Part shown: piece after piece, positions 22,421-33,770 of the stretch
How the letters are laid out: every line of letters begins with the position of its first letter
Numbering within the stretch: the first letter of the stretch is position 1
Assembly (NCBI GenBank): GCA_003313425.1
Contig: NHZP01000095.1
Coordinates: 1-64,000, forward strand
Source of the DNA: Pseudopyrenochaeta lycopersici
Taxonomy: Eukaryota; Ascomycota; Dothideomycetes; Pleosporales; Pseudopyrenochaetaceae
DNA length: 64,000 nt
Direction: 5' to 3'
Made by a program: the position numbers and the translations under genes
Notes under the pieces: generated by a model
The model's input: the letters and a program-made list of their open reading frames with translations, nothing else
Told to the model about the DNA's origin: nothing
Database searches by the model: none

Positions 22421-25260
22421 CAGACTTGGCAACAAACAAGAGCTTGATTTGATTTGCTTGAGTTTTGAGGTTTTTCTCAAAACAAATCAAAACAAGATGA
22501 GGCCCTCGAGGTATCCAAACAAGAACAAACTGAGGCCGAGATTTGTTTGATTCTTGATTCGTCTTGTTAGGACCGAAGGCTGTAGCCAACCAGAGGCTGC
22601 CTATGAAGCTCTGACAGTAATCTCGCGATAGTTTTTTGGTGTTGAGGTTACCTAGCTTAGTCATTAGTTAGTTGTTTACCTTCTAGACGCGTGTCAAATC
22701 ATCTTATTTTTAGTGCTCTATAAGTCATCAACAACGCCTATTTTACTGCCTATATCTATTGTTTTTTCGTGTTTTCTTGCCTCTAGATGCCTCCACGCGC
22801 CTAAAAACGTGCAGCAGAGCCACTGAATGGCCGCCAGAAACGTCCTCGAGTTAGCAGAGGTAGTGCTTCGCAACCTATTAACATAGACGACTCAACGCCT
22901 GAGTTACCTATACGTATATCCCTTCGTAAAGCCCTAGCTATTGCTGCTAGCCAGGCTACAATTGAACACCCATTTGAGTTGCAGTTACTCCAGTCACAGC
23001 CTGAAGCTGAGATCGTCCCGCCTACCGAGGCCTCCCGCGCAGCTACCGAGGCAGAAACTGATGCAGCTGAGGATAGAGATACTGAGGCTCTATTTGATAG
23101 TCATATGGCAGATAAATTTGATGGTATTGATTGGTCTCGCTTGAAGCTGTACGGTAAGCTACTCCGTACGCTCAAGAAGAAGAAGAGCTGGGTTTATCAG
23201 TACGGCTATCGCGTCGCGCTGCTCAAGGACCCTACCAGGATATTCTGGGTATGCAGGACCTGCCATGTTAACCGCTCGACTCGCGATAAAACTATACACG
23301 AGACAACTGTTTCAACCTCAGGCGCGCTTAAGCACATGGCGCTCCAGAGGCCTGGTCATAACCGTGACCGTAAAGGGAATATACTTGCTCCTATCCTACC
23401 TCCAGGGCAGCAGTCTCTTCACTTTGCAGTCCAAGATGGCCTTAGTCTTACTCAAGACATAGCTAATTGTGTTGGAAACTTTAACGTACAAGGTTTCAGG
23501 TACGCAGCAGTAAGCTGGATAGTTGATAATAACCATCCACTCAGAGAGTTTGAAACACCAGCGTTCAAGAGCTATCACAAGTAATTAGTAAGATCTATGT
23601 TAGCTTTGATAGCTGGACAATTAAGAGTGGCAAGCGCGGCTTTTTTGGAGTTGTAGTTCACTTTGCTAATGCTGAGGGTAAAATTAGGGACCTTCCTATT
23701 GCTCTACTACAGCTTACAGGCTCCTATACTAGCAAGAGGATAGCTGAGGTTGTAGAACAAACCTTAGCTACCTTTAACATATATGAGGATTCAATTGGAT
23801 ACTTTGTCCTTGGTAATGCCTATGCTAATGATAGTGCTGTCGCCAGCCTCGCACAAAGGTTCAACTTTGAAGCTTCCTACCGTCGCCTCCGCTGCGGTCC
23901 TCACACGCTTAATCTCGTTAGCCAGATAATCATCTTTGGATTGGATAAGGTCGCGTTTGATAACTGCGTCGAGGAGTACAAGGTAGAGGCTTAGTTCCTT
24001 AAGGACTGGCGTAAAGATGGACCTTTAGGCGTACTTATTGATATAATTAACTATATCTGAACGCCTATACAGCATAACCTATTTACTGAAGCTCAGCGTG
24101 CTGTTAATAGGCTCCCTTATGCTTAATCAACGACATACTTAAAGCCTATTAAGCCTGTTGTTACTTGCTGGAACAGCTTCCATGATACCTTTAAGAGGGC
24201 TGTCAAGCTTAAAGATGCAGTCGACAAGTACGCTAACGACTATATCAATCGTACATCCCGCGACGATATATACGCTGATTTAAAGGGCAATCGAAGGGCT
24301 TGCGCGCCTACTTGGATGAGGAGTAATGAGCTATCTGCAGCTGACTGGGCAGTAATTAATGAGTATATTGATGTATTGCGACCTCTAAAGGAGGCCTCAG
24401 AAAGCCTTGAGGCACGTGGCAAGTTAGGCAGATTTGGCGCAGTATATGAGATATTACCTCAATTTGAAGCTATCCTCAAGGCTTATGAGGCTATTCTAGA
24501 GCCATATAAAGATGTTAATTTCAATGCGTACGACGCCCTAGAGGACCACCTCGTAATCAATCTACGCGCTGCATGAATTAAGCTCGACTACTACTACAAT
24601 AAGCTTGATGAGTCGCTAGTATACTACGCTGCGTGTTGCCTCTATCCTTACTACAAGAACTACTGCGCCAATAGCTGGAGAGATAGGCCTGCTCTCATCC
24701 GCTAGGGTGAGGCTAATCTACAGTTACTATGGGCACAGTACAGGGCGCAGTCACCTCCTCTAGAACGGCGCAAGGCACCGCGTACGAGCAGTCTACGCGA
24801 CTCTATTGCTGCCATTGTCGATGCAGAGCCTAGCGATAGTAGCGATCTCGATATAGCAGATGAATTAGAGCGCTGGCGAAGGTATAAGCCAGCATGGACG
24901 AGCGCGCAATTTGAAGCCAGCAGTAACCCTGTCCAGTACTCGCTTACCCTGCGCCTAAGGTTTCAAAGCTCTCACGACTCGCGATCGATATTCTCACTAT
25001 ACCTGCGAGTAGCTGCGACTGCGAGCGCCTCTTCAGCGAACTAGGCGATCTCCTAGAGCTTTGGAGGCGTAAGATTGGCTCAAACTTACTCGCGGCGCTC
25101 TAATGTATCAAGAGCTGGAGGGTAGCAGGCTTTACAGTACTAAGGCAGCGATAGATGAGGCAGAAATAGCTATTAATGAAGAAGAGATTGCTAGGCTATA
25201 TGATATACCTAATTGGAATAGCGATAGCTCGCAAGAGGAGTAATAACAGCGACCTATCTC
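22421..25260 (+). mobile_element. Second hAT-family transposon, 3' end lost or unrecognised
   Basis: CAGACTTGGCAAC at 22421 resembles the terminus CAGAGTTCGTAAC of the related hAT at 49955, followed in both by an AT-rich zone of CTTGATT/CAAATCAAA units. A transposase relic fills 22787-25243. I found no matching inverted repeat downstream before the LTR-like cluster at 25.49 kb, so the right end is undefined. From 22182 to 22420 I see no gene. Confidence 0.65.
22787..25243 (+). pseudogene. hAT transposase pseudogene (BED-type N-terminus to dimerisation domain)
   Basis: From ATG 22787 the frame has a TAA at codon 6 and is then open to about 23584. It covers a BED-like zinc-finger region (CRTCHVNRST, then HETTVSTSGALKHM). 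A one-base frame change near 23584 leads into FDSWTIKSGKRGFFGVVVHF and the hAT core, with CGPHTLNLV near 23895. In-frame TAG/TGA occur near 23993, 24058 and 24574. The dimerisation motif SSCDCERLFSELGDLLE is at about 25008-25060. RIP is lighter than in the first hAT. It shares its C-terminal family with the copy at 50 kb. Confidence 0.8.
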
Positions 25261-25493
25261 ACCTACAATTACAGCACTTCTACTATAGTAATTTTATATT
25301 TTGAGAGTAAGAGGCGTTTTATAGTAGCTAATAAAATAAATCTTTCACTTACTATCTCTTATTTCATACTGTTGTGGCGTTAAACTAAGCAGCTTAAGAG
25401 ATGTATATAAACGCGCTAACTTAGCACTCTATTAAATCTCTTTACCTCTTCACTATAACATAGCGCTTAATAAGGCACTTCAGCAATAAAGTT

Positions 25494-25601
25494 ATCAGAT
25501 ACAAGGTGCGTGCCTGGAAAGAGTATGCTGTTAGATCTACAGCACAGCACAGAGGGTACGCGATACTGTTTTGTAGTACAAAGCTCGGGCGTAACCACTT
25601 G

Positions 25602-25637
<36 letters not shown>

Positions 25638-25760
25638 CATAAAAAGAAAAATAGAAAAGGAGACAAAGAAACAGATACAATAACCATATTTTGGACCACC
25701 TAATTGATGATCTCGTTCAATTATAATCCTAAAGCACCAGATAACGCATTTTATCTGACA
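25494..25760 (+). repeat. LTR-like repeat, copy A (267 bp), with CA microsatellite
   Basis: It starts near ATCAGATACAAGG, ends TTATCTGACA and includes a (CA)n tract at 25603-25635. Its first 80 bp match the inverted fragment at 10148-10229. The 3' part matches 26092-26289 closely (CATATTTTGGACCACCTAAT onward). Confidence 0.6.
25603..25635. repeat. (CA)n microsatellite, 33 bp
   Basis: A perfect dinucleotide run inside the LTR-like repeat. In the sister copy at about 26152-26162 the run is only about five units, so length is variable between copies. Confidence 0.95.
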
Positions 25761-25863
25761 AGAGTCTTACTTACTTCTTTAACTACTTATGTAATGTACA
25801 CAATAATCAACCTATTTATAGAGTTATTTTTGCTATATATATAATTAAATTTTCCTATACTTG

Positions 25864-26064
25864 TGTCAGATGTAAGGCCCGATAGGGTGTTAGATGTCAC
25901 GTGTGGATCTCCAAGTTGCGAGATCCAAGATGGTAGCACAAACTCTCAGGTGTAACCACTTGGCAGAGGGACACACAAAAAGGCAGAAAATAGAGAACAC
26001 ATAATCAATCACGTTTATCATTAAAATTCATCAAGATCAAGCCAAATAGTCCTTGAATCTGACA
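25864..26064 (+). repeat. LTR-like repeat, copy B (201 bp)
   Basis: It begins TGTCAGATGTAAGG and ends GAATCTGACA. It shares the GTAACCACTTGGCA box and the A-rich downstream part with copies A and C. No target duplication was recognised. Confidence 0.55.
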
Positions 26065-26091
26065 AGATGTGTCAGACTACACAAGTGCTGT

Positions 26092-26289
26092 TGTTAGATA
26101 CCAGGTACGCGATACTGTATTGTAGTACAAATCTCGGGTGTAACCACTTGGCACACACACACGCTACATAAAAAGAAAAATAGAAAAGAAGACAAAGAAG
26201 CAGATACAATAATCATATTTTGGACCACCTAATCGATGATCTCGTTCAATTATAATCCTATAGCACCAGATAACGCATTTTATCTGACA
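26092..26289 (+). repeat. LTR-like repeat, copy C (198 bp)
   Basis: It begins TGTTAGATACCAGG and ends TTATCTGACA. It is nearly identical to the 3' part of copy A from GTACGCGATACTGT onward, but lacks a segment of about 50 bp present in copy A. Confidence 0.6.
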
Positions 26290-26303
26290 CGAATATAGGT
26301 GCT

Positions 26304-26590
26304 TTAACGAGCTAGAAGATCGCCCTCATCCGCAGGTAAGCTCTAGCTAAAGCTATCGTCAGACTCCTCTAATTTTATGTTTGCAGCAGCCTTATTAACC
26401 TCACCCTCATCCTCCTTCTCCTATCCAGTAAAGTTAACCCTGCCTTTAAAATCCTTAATAGAGATCAGATAGTCTTCTAAACTAGTAAGGCTTACTGCGA
26501 TGCCTGTATAGACAAAGGATTGCACGACTAGCTGCTGTTTGTTGTCATAAAGGTCATCCCAGGCCTCCCCGACTGCTCTAGTTACTGCTA
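26304..26590 (-). pseudogene. C-terminal relic of a minus-strand protein, possibly a transposase
   Basis: Read on the minus strand, about 95 codons stay in one frame: AVGEAWDDLYDNKQQLVVQS, then SLEDYLISIKDFKGRVNFTG, a TAG, an acidic tail with a second TAG, and a TAA at 26304-26306. The aromatic-plus-acidic tail resembles C-termini of fungal DDE-type transposases, but no catalytic motif is present. It stops abruptly at about 26590, where the plus-strand factor relic begins. Confidence 0.4.
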
Positions 26591-26600
26591 TTCGTCTAGC

Positions 26601-28248
26601 ATGGATGTAGCCGAGTCACGGGACACGTCGTCCCCTCGCGTTTCCTCTGCAGGTGCAGCTGCGTCAGAGCACAGCGACCACGACCACGATCACCCGCTGT
26701 CAACCACCACGACCACCTCCTCCACCTCCACCCATGTCTCCTTGACCGCATTGCGCGCCCTATGCACATCTCGCAACGACTTCGTCCTGGACGCCCCGCA
26801 TGTCTTCCACCGCCTCGTCCTTGCCGTCGACGAGCACTTGACCGAGCCGGGCGAGACCGTGGCCGCCTGCATACGAAGATGCATCGACTTGTTCATGTAG
26901 TACTAGTTCCCTAATACCCCTATCGCTTATGAGCCCACGCTGCGGTCGTCCGCTGCTCTCTTCGACACAGGTACCGCATTCACCTCTCCCGCCAATCCTG
27001 GCCCGCCTCCAGTCGAGACGCTGAGAGCGTTCACACTTGTCACCGCTCTGTGCGCTCTCGTCATATCTACTATGCCTCACGAGCTGCTTGCCACGTCTAA
27101 GGGCCTTATGTGGCTATTCTACCACGCTTCGCGCGCAATGCTCAGGCCCTATAAGGAGCACGACCTCGAGTCTCCCTATTCGTTGTTATACTACATCTGA
27201 ATATGGCAGTTAGCTGCACTGCAGAATATAACTAGCTAAGACAGAGCGTTATAGCATATCTATAGTAAGGGCACCTTATTAGCTATAAGGGCCTAAATCT
27301 ATAATAAAGCTACTATTAGCCTTCTCCTGCGACTTAAAGCCTAGCTACTACACGTTAACTTTTAGCTTATATACCTAGCTAATAAGACTACTACTGCCTT
27401 TAAGGTCTGCCTGTATATTATTAATAATAAGAATCTTGTAAGCAGACTTACTCTTCGCGAGCAGGAAGACTATAAGGAACTACTCCTTAACCTGTTAAGG
27501 CCGTGCAACTAGAACCTATTTGAGAGCTGCCTTCTAATTAGCTTCTATCTTAAATAACGTCTCTAGGCTGCCGCTACAGACTTGGTCTATAAGATTAGGT
27601 AATACACTAGCTACTACTACTATCTCCTTTAGGATATGCAGGCAGTTAGTTTAGACCTAGGCAAGCTTATTAACATATACCTAAGCTTTATTTTACTTAT
27701 TAACGAGCTTCTAAGCTAGCTCTAGTCCCTATATAGTGCTATTAAAATAGTTAAACTAGCTGTAGTAGAGTATTAAATAGCGAGTTTCTAGGCGTAGAGG
27801 AGTAACGTCTTATTAGTCTATTACTGTATAAAAATTATTATCTTATAAAAATGTATTAAAAGCAGTATCCTAGAGGCAGTAGGGCTAAATAACTAACCTG
27901 TTTCCTAGGCTATATAAAAGTTAGAAATTACTTAGGATTTTATTTATAAGTTGTAGATAGTACTCTTTATATATTTTAAAGTATAGGGCGAATCTGCAGT
28001 ACGTAATTCTATACTCCCCCTTTTCCCCTTGACTCTAGCGCCAACTAGAGATTTCCCTAGACTAGGTTGAAGGAGTCCGCCGTGTAGGCAGTATTCTGCT
28101 TGCAATTACTAATAATGCCCTAACTCTTGCAATTACCACACGAGCTCGTACCCAGTTCGAGCAATTATTAAATATTCTGGCGAGCCTAGACTCGAAAGCA
28201 TCTGATAAGCTAGAGGTACCGGAATTCTTTGCAGAATTTTGCCAATAA
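26601..28248 (+). pseudogene. RIP-damaged paralogue of the cluster's fungal transcription factor
   Basis: The open start at 26601 gives a Ser/Thr/His-rich linker and then IRRCIDLFM, a stop, and FPNTPIAYEPTLR. A further segment reads TLRAFTLVTALCALVI...FYHASRAMLRPYKEHDLESP. These align collinearly with the regulator at 43.5-45.3 kb (VDCCIGLFMRYMFPSAPIIHEASVR; MRHFALVTALCSSVS...FFHASSRMLKSYEEY). The last part, about 27810-27995, matches its YHCLRVIIMQRCIEG region. An intron-like GTACGT...CTAG at about 27998-28062 precedes a C-terminal exon ending LDSKASDKLEVPEFFAEFCQ. It lacks a Zn2Cys6 cluster: the sequence just upstream belongs to a minus-strand relic. The first about 580 bp are GC-rich; the rest is heavily RIP-mutated. 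Confidence 0.75.
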
Positions 28249-28947
28249 AACAATCTTTCCTCAGGACCTCAGAGATACTGACGGTCTGATCAACCTGCAG
28301 ACTGCATGTAATTCAGTATGTACTTGTCAAGTTGCGACGATGCATGATCTAGACATTGTGGCCAACGTTTCACGCCGTCGACTCTACTGCAGCAATGCCT
28401 CCAAGGCTGGGAAGGCATCGCCGTCTGTCTTCCACGCAGAGCTCAAGGTACAAACTGTGGATTTGGGAGACGAATACGGAGGAACCTTTCAAAAGCAAAG
28501 GGGTAAGGTCATATGCTGAATCAGGTGAATACACTGAGCACGTGAGCAGGGGCCATATAAAGCTAACAATCGTTATTTTTCCACCGAGTTGGCAGTTTGC
28601 GCCAAGCCTCCAATAAAACCACGACCCTGTCTTACTTTCTGACAAGACTAAAGAGTCTTGGGTTGGTTCTTGCCAATAGCCTAAAGTTGGTCACAGAAAT
28701 GTCACAAGCAGAAGTCAGAGGTAATTGTTCAGTAGTCACTTGGGTTGTACACAATAGCCATAAGGGCTCATCCGTATAGCTAATGCTGTGGTCCATAATT
28801 TGAAAGAACGACCAGGAACTCAAGGTCTCGGTTCACGCACCATGCTAGCCAAACCCGTCTTTGCAAGACTGTGTGATTGCGTACAATTGAAACATGGTAG
28901 GCGGCCAATGTGGACCCCTGGTTGCCACGATGCCATGGAGTTAATCC
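28249..28947. other. No gene seen between the factor relic and the saponin-hydrolase-like gene
   Basis: GC-normal DNA with short overlapping open frames on both strands, none with a recognisable domain. It forms the 3' side of the minus-strand gene at 28948. Confidence 0.4.
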
Positions 28948-30899
28948 CTAAGTGCCGTTGAGGGGCTGCTTGTATGTTGTTCCGTTCAAGGTGGTGCTCA
29001 GCGTTCCGTTCGCAGAGAGAAAGTTTGTGAGAATGTCAATGGAGATGTGGAAGCCATCGGGACTGGTGAGTTTTGTGTTGAGCACGTCTGGTCCGGTTTG
29101 AGTCAGGTTTGAGAACCAGGCGAGAGCGCTAATGCTGAAGTCACCGTCGGCGGTGGTGGCGTTCTCGTAGCCGTTGAGGAACAGTTGTCCGTCTTCTGAG
29201 TAGTTGTGGTAGGTGACTGCCACGCTATGGATAGACAATCCGTCTCCCGATTTCTCTATGACAACTTGGGCGGATCCTGAATTATTGGCCTCGAGGGTAA
29301 ACGTCCCAGCTTCAGGAGAGGGTGAGATCGGCAAAGCAGCTCCTGGTTCATACCGAGTAGCCCATGAGATAAAATCTGGTCGTGGAGAGACTGGCCGCAC
29401 CGGCGATGGAACGCGATCCGGGAAAGTGGCCATGACCATGCGCACATCTCTACCGCCCTGTTCTTTGGAAGGGAAACACGGCAACGGGTACGCACCACCA
29501 CAGGCGGGAGACTTGGTTTGGACCTCCCAATACACCAACTTGGTCCCATCAAGTGACCATCTGGGGTCTGCTTGGCCGTTCCACTGCGGATCGTTGAGGG
29601 CGCCGCCACTGAGTTCGCCAAAACCCGGCCCATTGATCTTCTGTCCGTAATAAGACCCACGGTCACCAGTGCCATCAAGTACGTACGGCACAAAGAATCT
29701 TCGCATTCCGTTATTGCGGGTGGACGAAGCCACAGCAGCCGTCACCAGATCGGTCAGGGGCGGAACGCCGCGCATGCCGGAAAGGAACATCTGACGATCT
29801 GTACCGCGAGTGTCCATGATAGCCCACCATTTCCCGTCGCGGGACCCGTCAATTGGATCAATGTACTCAGGATGGCTCGTCAGACGCCGGACCTTGCCGG
29901 TGTCCATACTGACGGCGTAGACGTCTATATTTGAGGATTCGGTAGGGTAACCAATGTAAACAATCTCGTCGCCTGGACCACTAAAGCCGCGCAGTTCTCC
30001 GACGGCAATGTCTTGATGGTTGATAGTGACTGTGGAACCTTCAGTCTTGATAGAGCCTGTAGAGTTTGGATCCACGAGGACGTTGGTGTTGACGACATCG
30101 TACCGCGGAGCAAGAGGCAGCCCCGTGGTAGGGGAGGGATTGTACTCCAGTCTCCCAAAGTAAGCAAGCTGACCTAGCTTGCCGCCAACATTTGTAAAAG
30201 AGCTGAAGCCGAGATGGACATTGTCCGGATGAATACGCAACTCTCGTATACTACCGCCAGGACCGGAACCATTGGCAGCCGTGTTCCAGTGGATGGGCAG
30301 CAGGCGTGTATGCTCGGTCGTGCACGCTTCGCTAGCGAGCCCGAACTCGCCGCAGTCCAGAATATAAGGACCAACGAGAGCCCGTTTGCCGTCGTCAAAA
30401 GCTTGCGGGTAGTCGAGATGCTCGGTTGCGTCGATGCCTACGGTGTTGGGGACGCCTGGCACACCACACGTCAAGCACTTCCACTTCTCGCCGTCCCCAA
30501 AGGCGGAATCGTCCGTCTTGACGATGATGATTTGGGATCCGTTGTACGCGCTTCCCGGTTCAGGAGCGAGTGGTGCGTCCACAAAGTGGACGAGGGGGCG
30601 AGTACATGCTGTCCGTCCGGTAGGAAGACTCCAGACATGAAGCTGCGTCCGTTGGAAGCAGGCATGCAGCCCGTTCGCCTAGGGTTGACCGTCGCATCGC
30701 AGGCACCAACGGTGTACTCTGTGATTGCTGGTGGCAAGGGAAGCCGGGTGAGCCCAATCTTTTCGGGCTCTGGCGGCCCCGGAATGTCATGACGGTTGCT
30801 GTCTGACACATGGTCATCTAGCGGAGTTGCATCAGCGATAGGAGCTCGCAGAAGCAGAAACAGAAGCCGAAGCCCAAGGACGGAAGCTTTGGGTTGCAT
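28948..30899 (-). CDS. Secreted saponin-hydrolase-like beta-propeller protein, with one frame break
   Basis: Start ATG at 30899 gives MQPKASVLGLRLLFLLLRAP, a signal peptide ending near Ala-Asp-Ala. The mature part opens with GLTRLPLPPAITEYTVGACD and continues, after a break, through CLTCGVP, GGSIRELRIHPDNVHLGF and many repeated WSLDGTKLVYWE-type blades. Fungal saponin hydrolases (deglycosylating soyasaponins) have this layout at about 620-650 residues; here about 647 would be encoded. The break lies near 30594-30598 (a run of five G on the plus strand), where one base seems missing or two extra. Several Asn-x-Ser/Thr sites near the C-terminus fit secretion. The gene is divergent from the sugar permease, 689 bp apart. 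The family name rests on recalled motifs, not a search. Confidence 0.75.
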
Positions 30900-31588
30900 G
30901 GCGCGTAGATGGCATATAATAAAGCGCAGGCAGCTGGTGTTGAGGTTCTTGTAGACCGGAACTGACGCTGGCTACATGGATCTATATAGTTACATCTGGT
31001 GCTACTGCGGATATCCAGCGTATTACGTATGGTCTATTGCGTAGTGCCTATTGCGGATATTGCCTACTATCCAATAGTTTGCATTGCCTGCAGGCTGCGG
31101 CATTGATTGAGGTGCACCTCTATTGTGGCCCACGGCTGGCGCCCATCTTTGTCCATCACCCCGACCGTCGGCTAACCGTGGCTGGCCAATTTTACCTGCC
31201 GAGTACCTACAGTATGTACGTGGACTGCCGTAGGGAGCTTGGCTAGCCAGTCGCCGCGGTGATTTTGATTTTACTATCGAGGCATGCCCGCTAACTTGAT
31301 TTAATTTAGGTAAATGCCCGCGGCGACTTTGCTCAATGCAATTCGAGACGGTACAAACTAATCACCGAAATCGCCAACATACCTATGTGCCACTACCTAT
31401 TCGGGGTAACCGGGTGCCAGGTCAACCCCGTGGGGAAAAGCTTTTGTCAAGCGTCAAGCAAGCTGCAGCTGAGGGCGCAACCAGTATTTATTGAACATGA
31501 TGAGTGCAATACCCCCATACACTCACTTCCTGGTTCTCCATCATCCTAGACTTCCTTGTCACCGAGACCTAGTCACAACCTGTCTGCA
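30900..31588. promoter_or_regulatory. Shared divergent promoter region of the saponin-hydrolase-like gene and the permease
   Basis: The 689-bp gap separates the two divergently transcribed start codons. CGGATAT and similar CGG-containing words occur (e.g. GCGGATATCC near 31007 and GCGGATATTG near 31052), which could be half-sites for Zn2Cys6 regulators. No exact operator was established. Confidence 0.3.
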
Positions 31589-33512
31589 ATGGATCAGAAA
31601 CCCCACGCCGCAATGGAAAAAGAGCAGCACATTGACAGGGTGGCCGAAGTCCATCCGTCTGCTGTCGAGCTTCATGCCGCTGCGGCAGACGAAAAGCACT
31701 CTCTCACTTCCCGCTACATGCTCGGCATCTACTTTCTCATACTTGTCGGGTATCTGGTGTCCACCATTCAAGGCTTTGGTACGGTCCCCTTTTCCGCGCT
31801 CACCCACATAGTCGTCAACCCAACGGCAGCAAGAAGCTCTCAGTAATACTGACATGCCACAATGTGGTGTTAGACGGCTCACTCATGGGCGCTATCAACG
31901 CCATGGGACCTTACCACAAGAGCTTCGGGCTGACAGGCGCCGACGCATCGACCGGAGTTGTCTTCATCATCTACAACCTGGCTCAGATTGCTGCATTCCC
32001 CGTCTGCGGAGCCCTCAACGACTACTACGGCCGGAAGGTCTGCATCTTCACCGGCTGCGCCATCGTCCTCGTTGGCACTGCCGTCCAGGCTTCAGCGCAA
32101 AATCTGGCAGCTTTCATCGGCGGGCGGTTCGTTCTTGGTTTTGGCGCCGTTGTCGCCCACGCTGCTGCTCCCGCCTACGTGGTTGAAATGGCGCCACCCA
32201 CCTATCGAGGCATCACGGCCGGCCTGTAAGTCTTCACTCAGTGGCCCGAATCATTTTCGCAGTCATCATGATGCTAATGTAATGGATATTCAAGGTACAA
32301 CAACTTTTGGTGGGTAGGCAACATCCTGGCCGGGTGGACAACATACGGAACCAACTTGTAAGAACTGTTTATCTATCAACCTCATTCTTCATTTTGTTTT
32401 GCAACCCCTTGGAGATGCTCGATTCTGAACTTGTACTAATTCTGAGCCCATAGGAACTACTCTGACTCCTGGGCCTGGAGGATCCCAACCATAATGCAGG
32501 GCGCCCTACCCAGCATTGCCATGATCTTGGTTTTCTTCATTCCTGAATCTCCTCGCTGGCTCATCAGTCAAGATCGGACTGACGAGGCACTCCAAGTTCT
32601 GGCCACTTACCACGGCAACGGTGACGTCAACTCGGGTATCGTGCAGCTGCAATACCGCGAAATCATGGAGGAGAAGGCCCAGAACCCGACGGAAATCAAG
32701 TGGTGGGACTACCGGGATGTGGTTGCCACCAGACCAGCCCGATACAGGCTGATGTTGGTTGTGCTTACTGCTTTCTTCGGGCAATGGAGCGGCAACAACG
32801 TTGTATCCTACTTTATGGTAAGTTTCTTCTGTCACGCCTCCCTCCCCTTGTCTGAACTTCATCCCGCTGATGCCATCGAAAGCCTGCTATGGTCGAGAAC
32901 GCCGGTATCACGAATAAAAACACACAGCTTTTGATCAACGCAATCAACCCTATCCTTTCTTGGATGGCTGCCATGGTCGGCTCAACAATCCTCGATAAGT
33001 TTGGCCGTCGCAAAATGATGATGGGTGGTTTGACTGGAGCTATGTCCTGCTATATTGGCCTGACAGCCTTTACTGCTCAAAGCGAAAATAACAAGAACCT
33101 TGCATATGGGGTTATTGTCTTCATCTACCTCTTCGGTATATGCTTCGCTATGGGCATGACGCCCTCCGCCACCCTATACCCTATGGAGATCCTTGAGAAT
33201 AGGACAAGGGCTAAGGGCTCAGCTCTTAAGTTTGTGTTTCTTAATATCACAACGATGACTAACACTTTTGGCGTTAGTGTCGGCATTAAAGAGATTGGGT
33301 GGAAGCTCTACGTGATCTATATATGCTGGATTGCAGTCGAGATTATCATCATCTTCCTCCTCTTCGTTGAGACCAAAGGCAAGACTCTTGGGGAGCTTGC
33401 CGTCATCTTCGATGCCAAGAATCCTCGCAAGGCAAGCACGCAGAAGGCCAAGATTGTCCTTGATCAAGACGGACATGTGCTGGGCAAGCTTGACGACTTG
33501 AAAGAAGCTTAG
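31589..33512 (+). CDS. MFS sugar transporter, lactose-permease type, intact
   Basis: The exons are 31589-31778, 31874-32225, 32295-32357, 32454-32817 and 32883-33512. They total 1,599 bp, giving 532 residues, with GT-AG introns. The protein shows the sugar-porter signatures GFDGSLMGAIN after helix 1, NDYYGRK and DKFGRRK in the cytoplasmic loops, FIPESPRWL after helix 6, ATLYPMEILENRTRAKG near helix 10, and VETKGKTLGEL at the end. About twelve membrane helices are expected in the plasma membrane. The sequence is nearest in style to Lac12/LacpA-like lactose or galactoside permeases. The GH2 beta-galactosidase 6.6 kb away supports a disaccharide substrate, which is inference. The cytosolic N-terminus is about 45 residues. 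Confidence 0.9.
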
Positions 33513-33770
33513 CTGGTCGCAACGACTCCGGCCGCTGGGAACCACAACGTCTGAGCCTACGGTGTGGTGTATCTCATGTAGGCGACGCCTATGCCAAGTC
33601 AGGGACTACTTTGTGTTCAATCCATCAAGCCAGAATGTATCTTTCGGATCAGCGTGGTCTCTCCATGACAAATTATGGTACAGTCACAGGACAAAAGTCT
33701 GTTCGCTAAGGTGGCTAGCGTCCCCATCGCCACTTAAGCCCTTAACTTCAAAGTACTATAACATTACGTA

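Noticed and set aside
29213..30792. Plus-strand frames of 120-192 codons within 29.2-30.8 kb
   Set aside because: They are shadows opposite the saponin-hydrolase-like gene, with no domain of their own.
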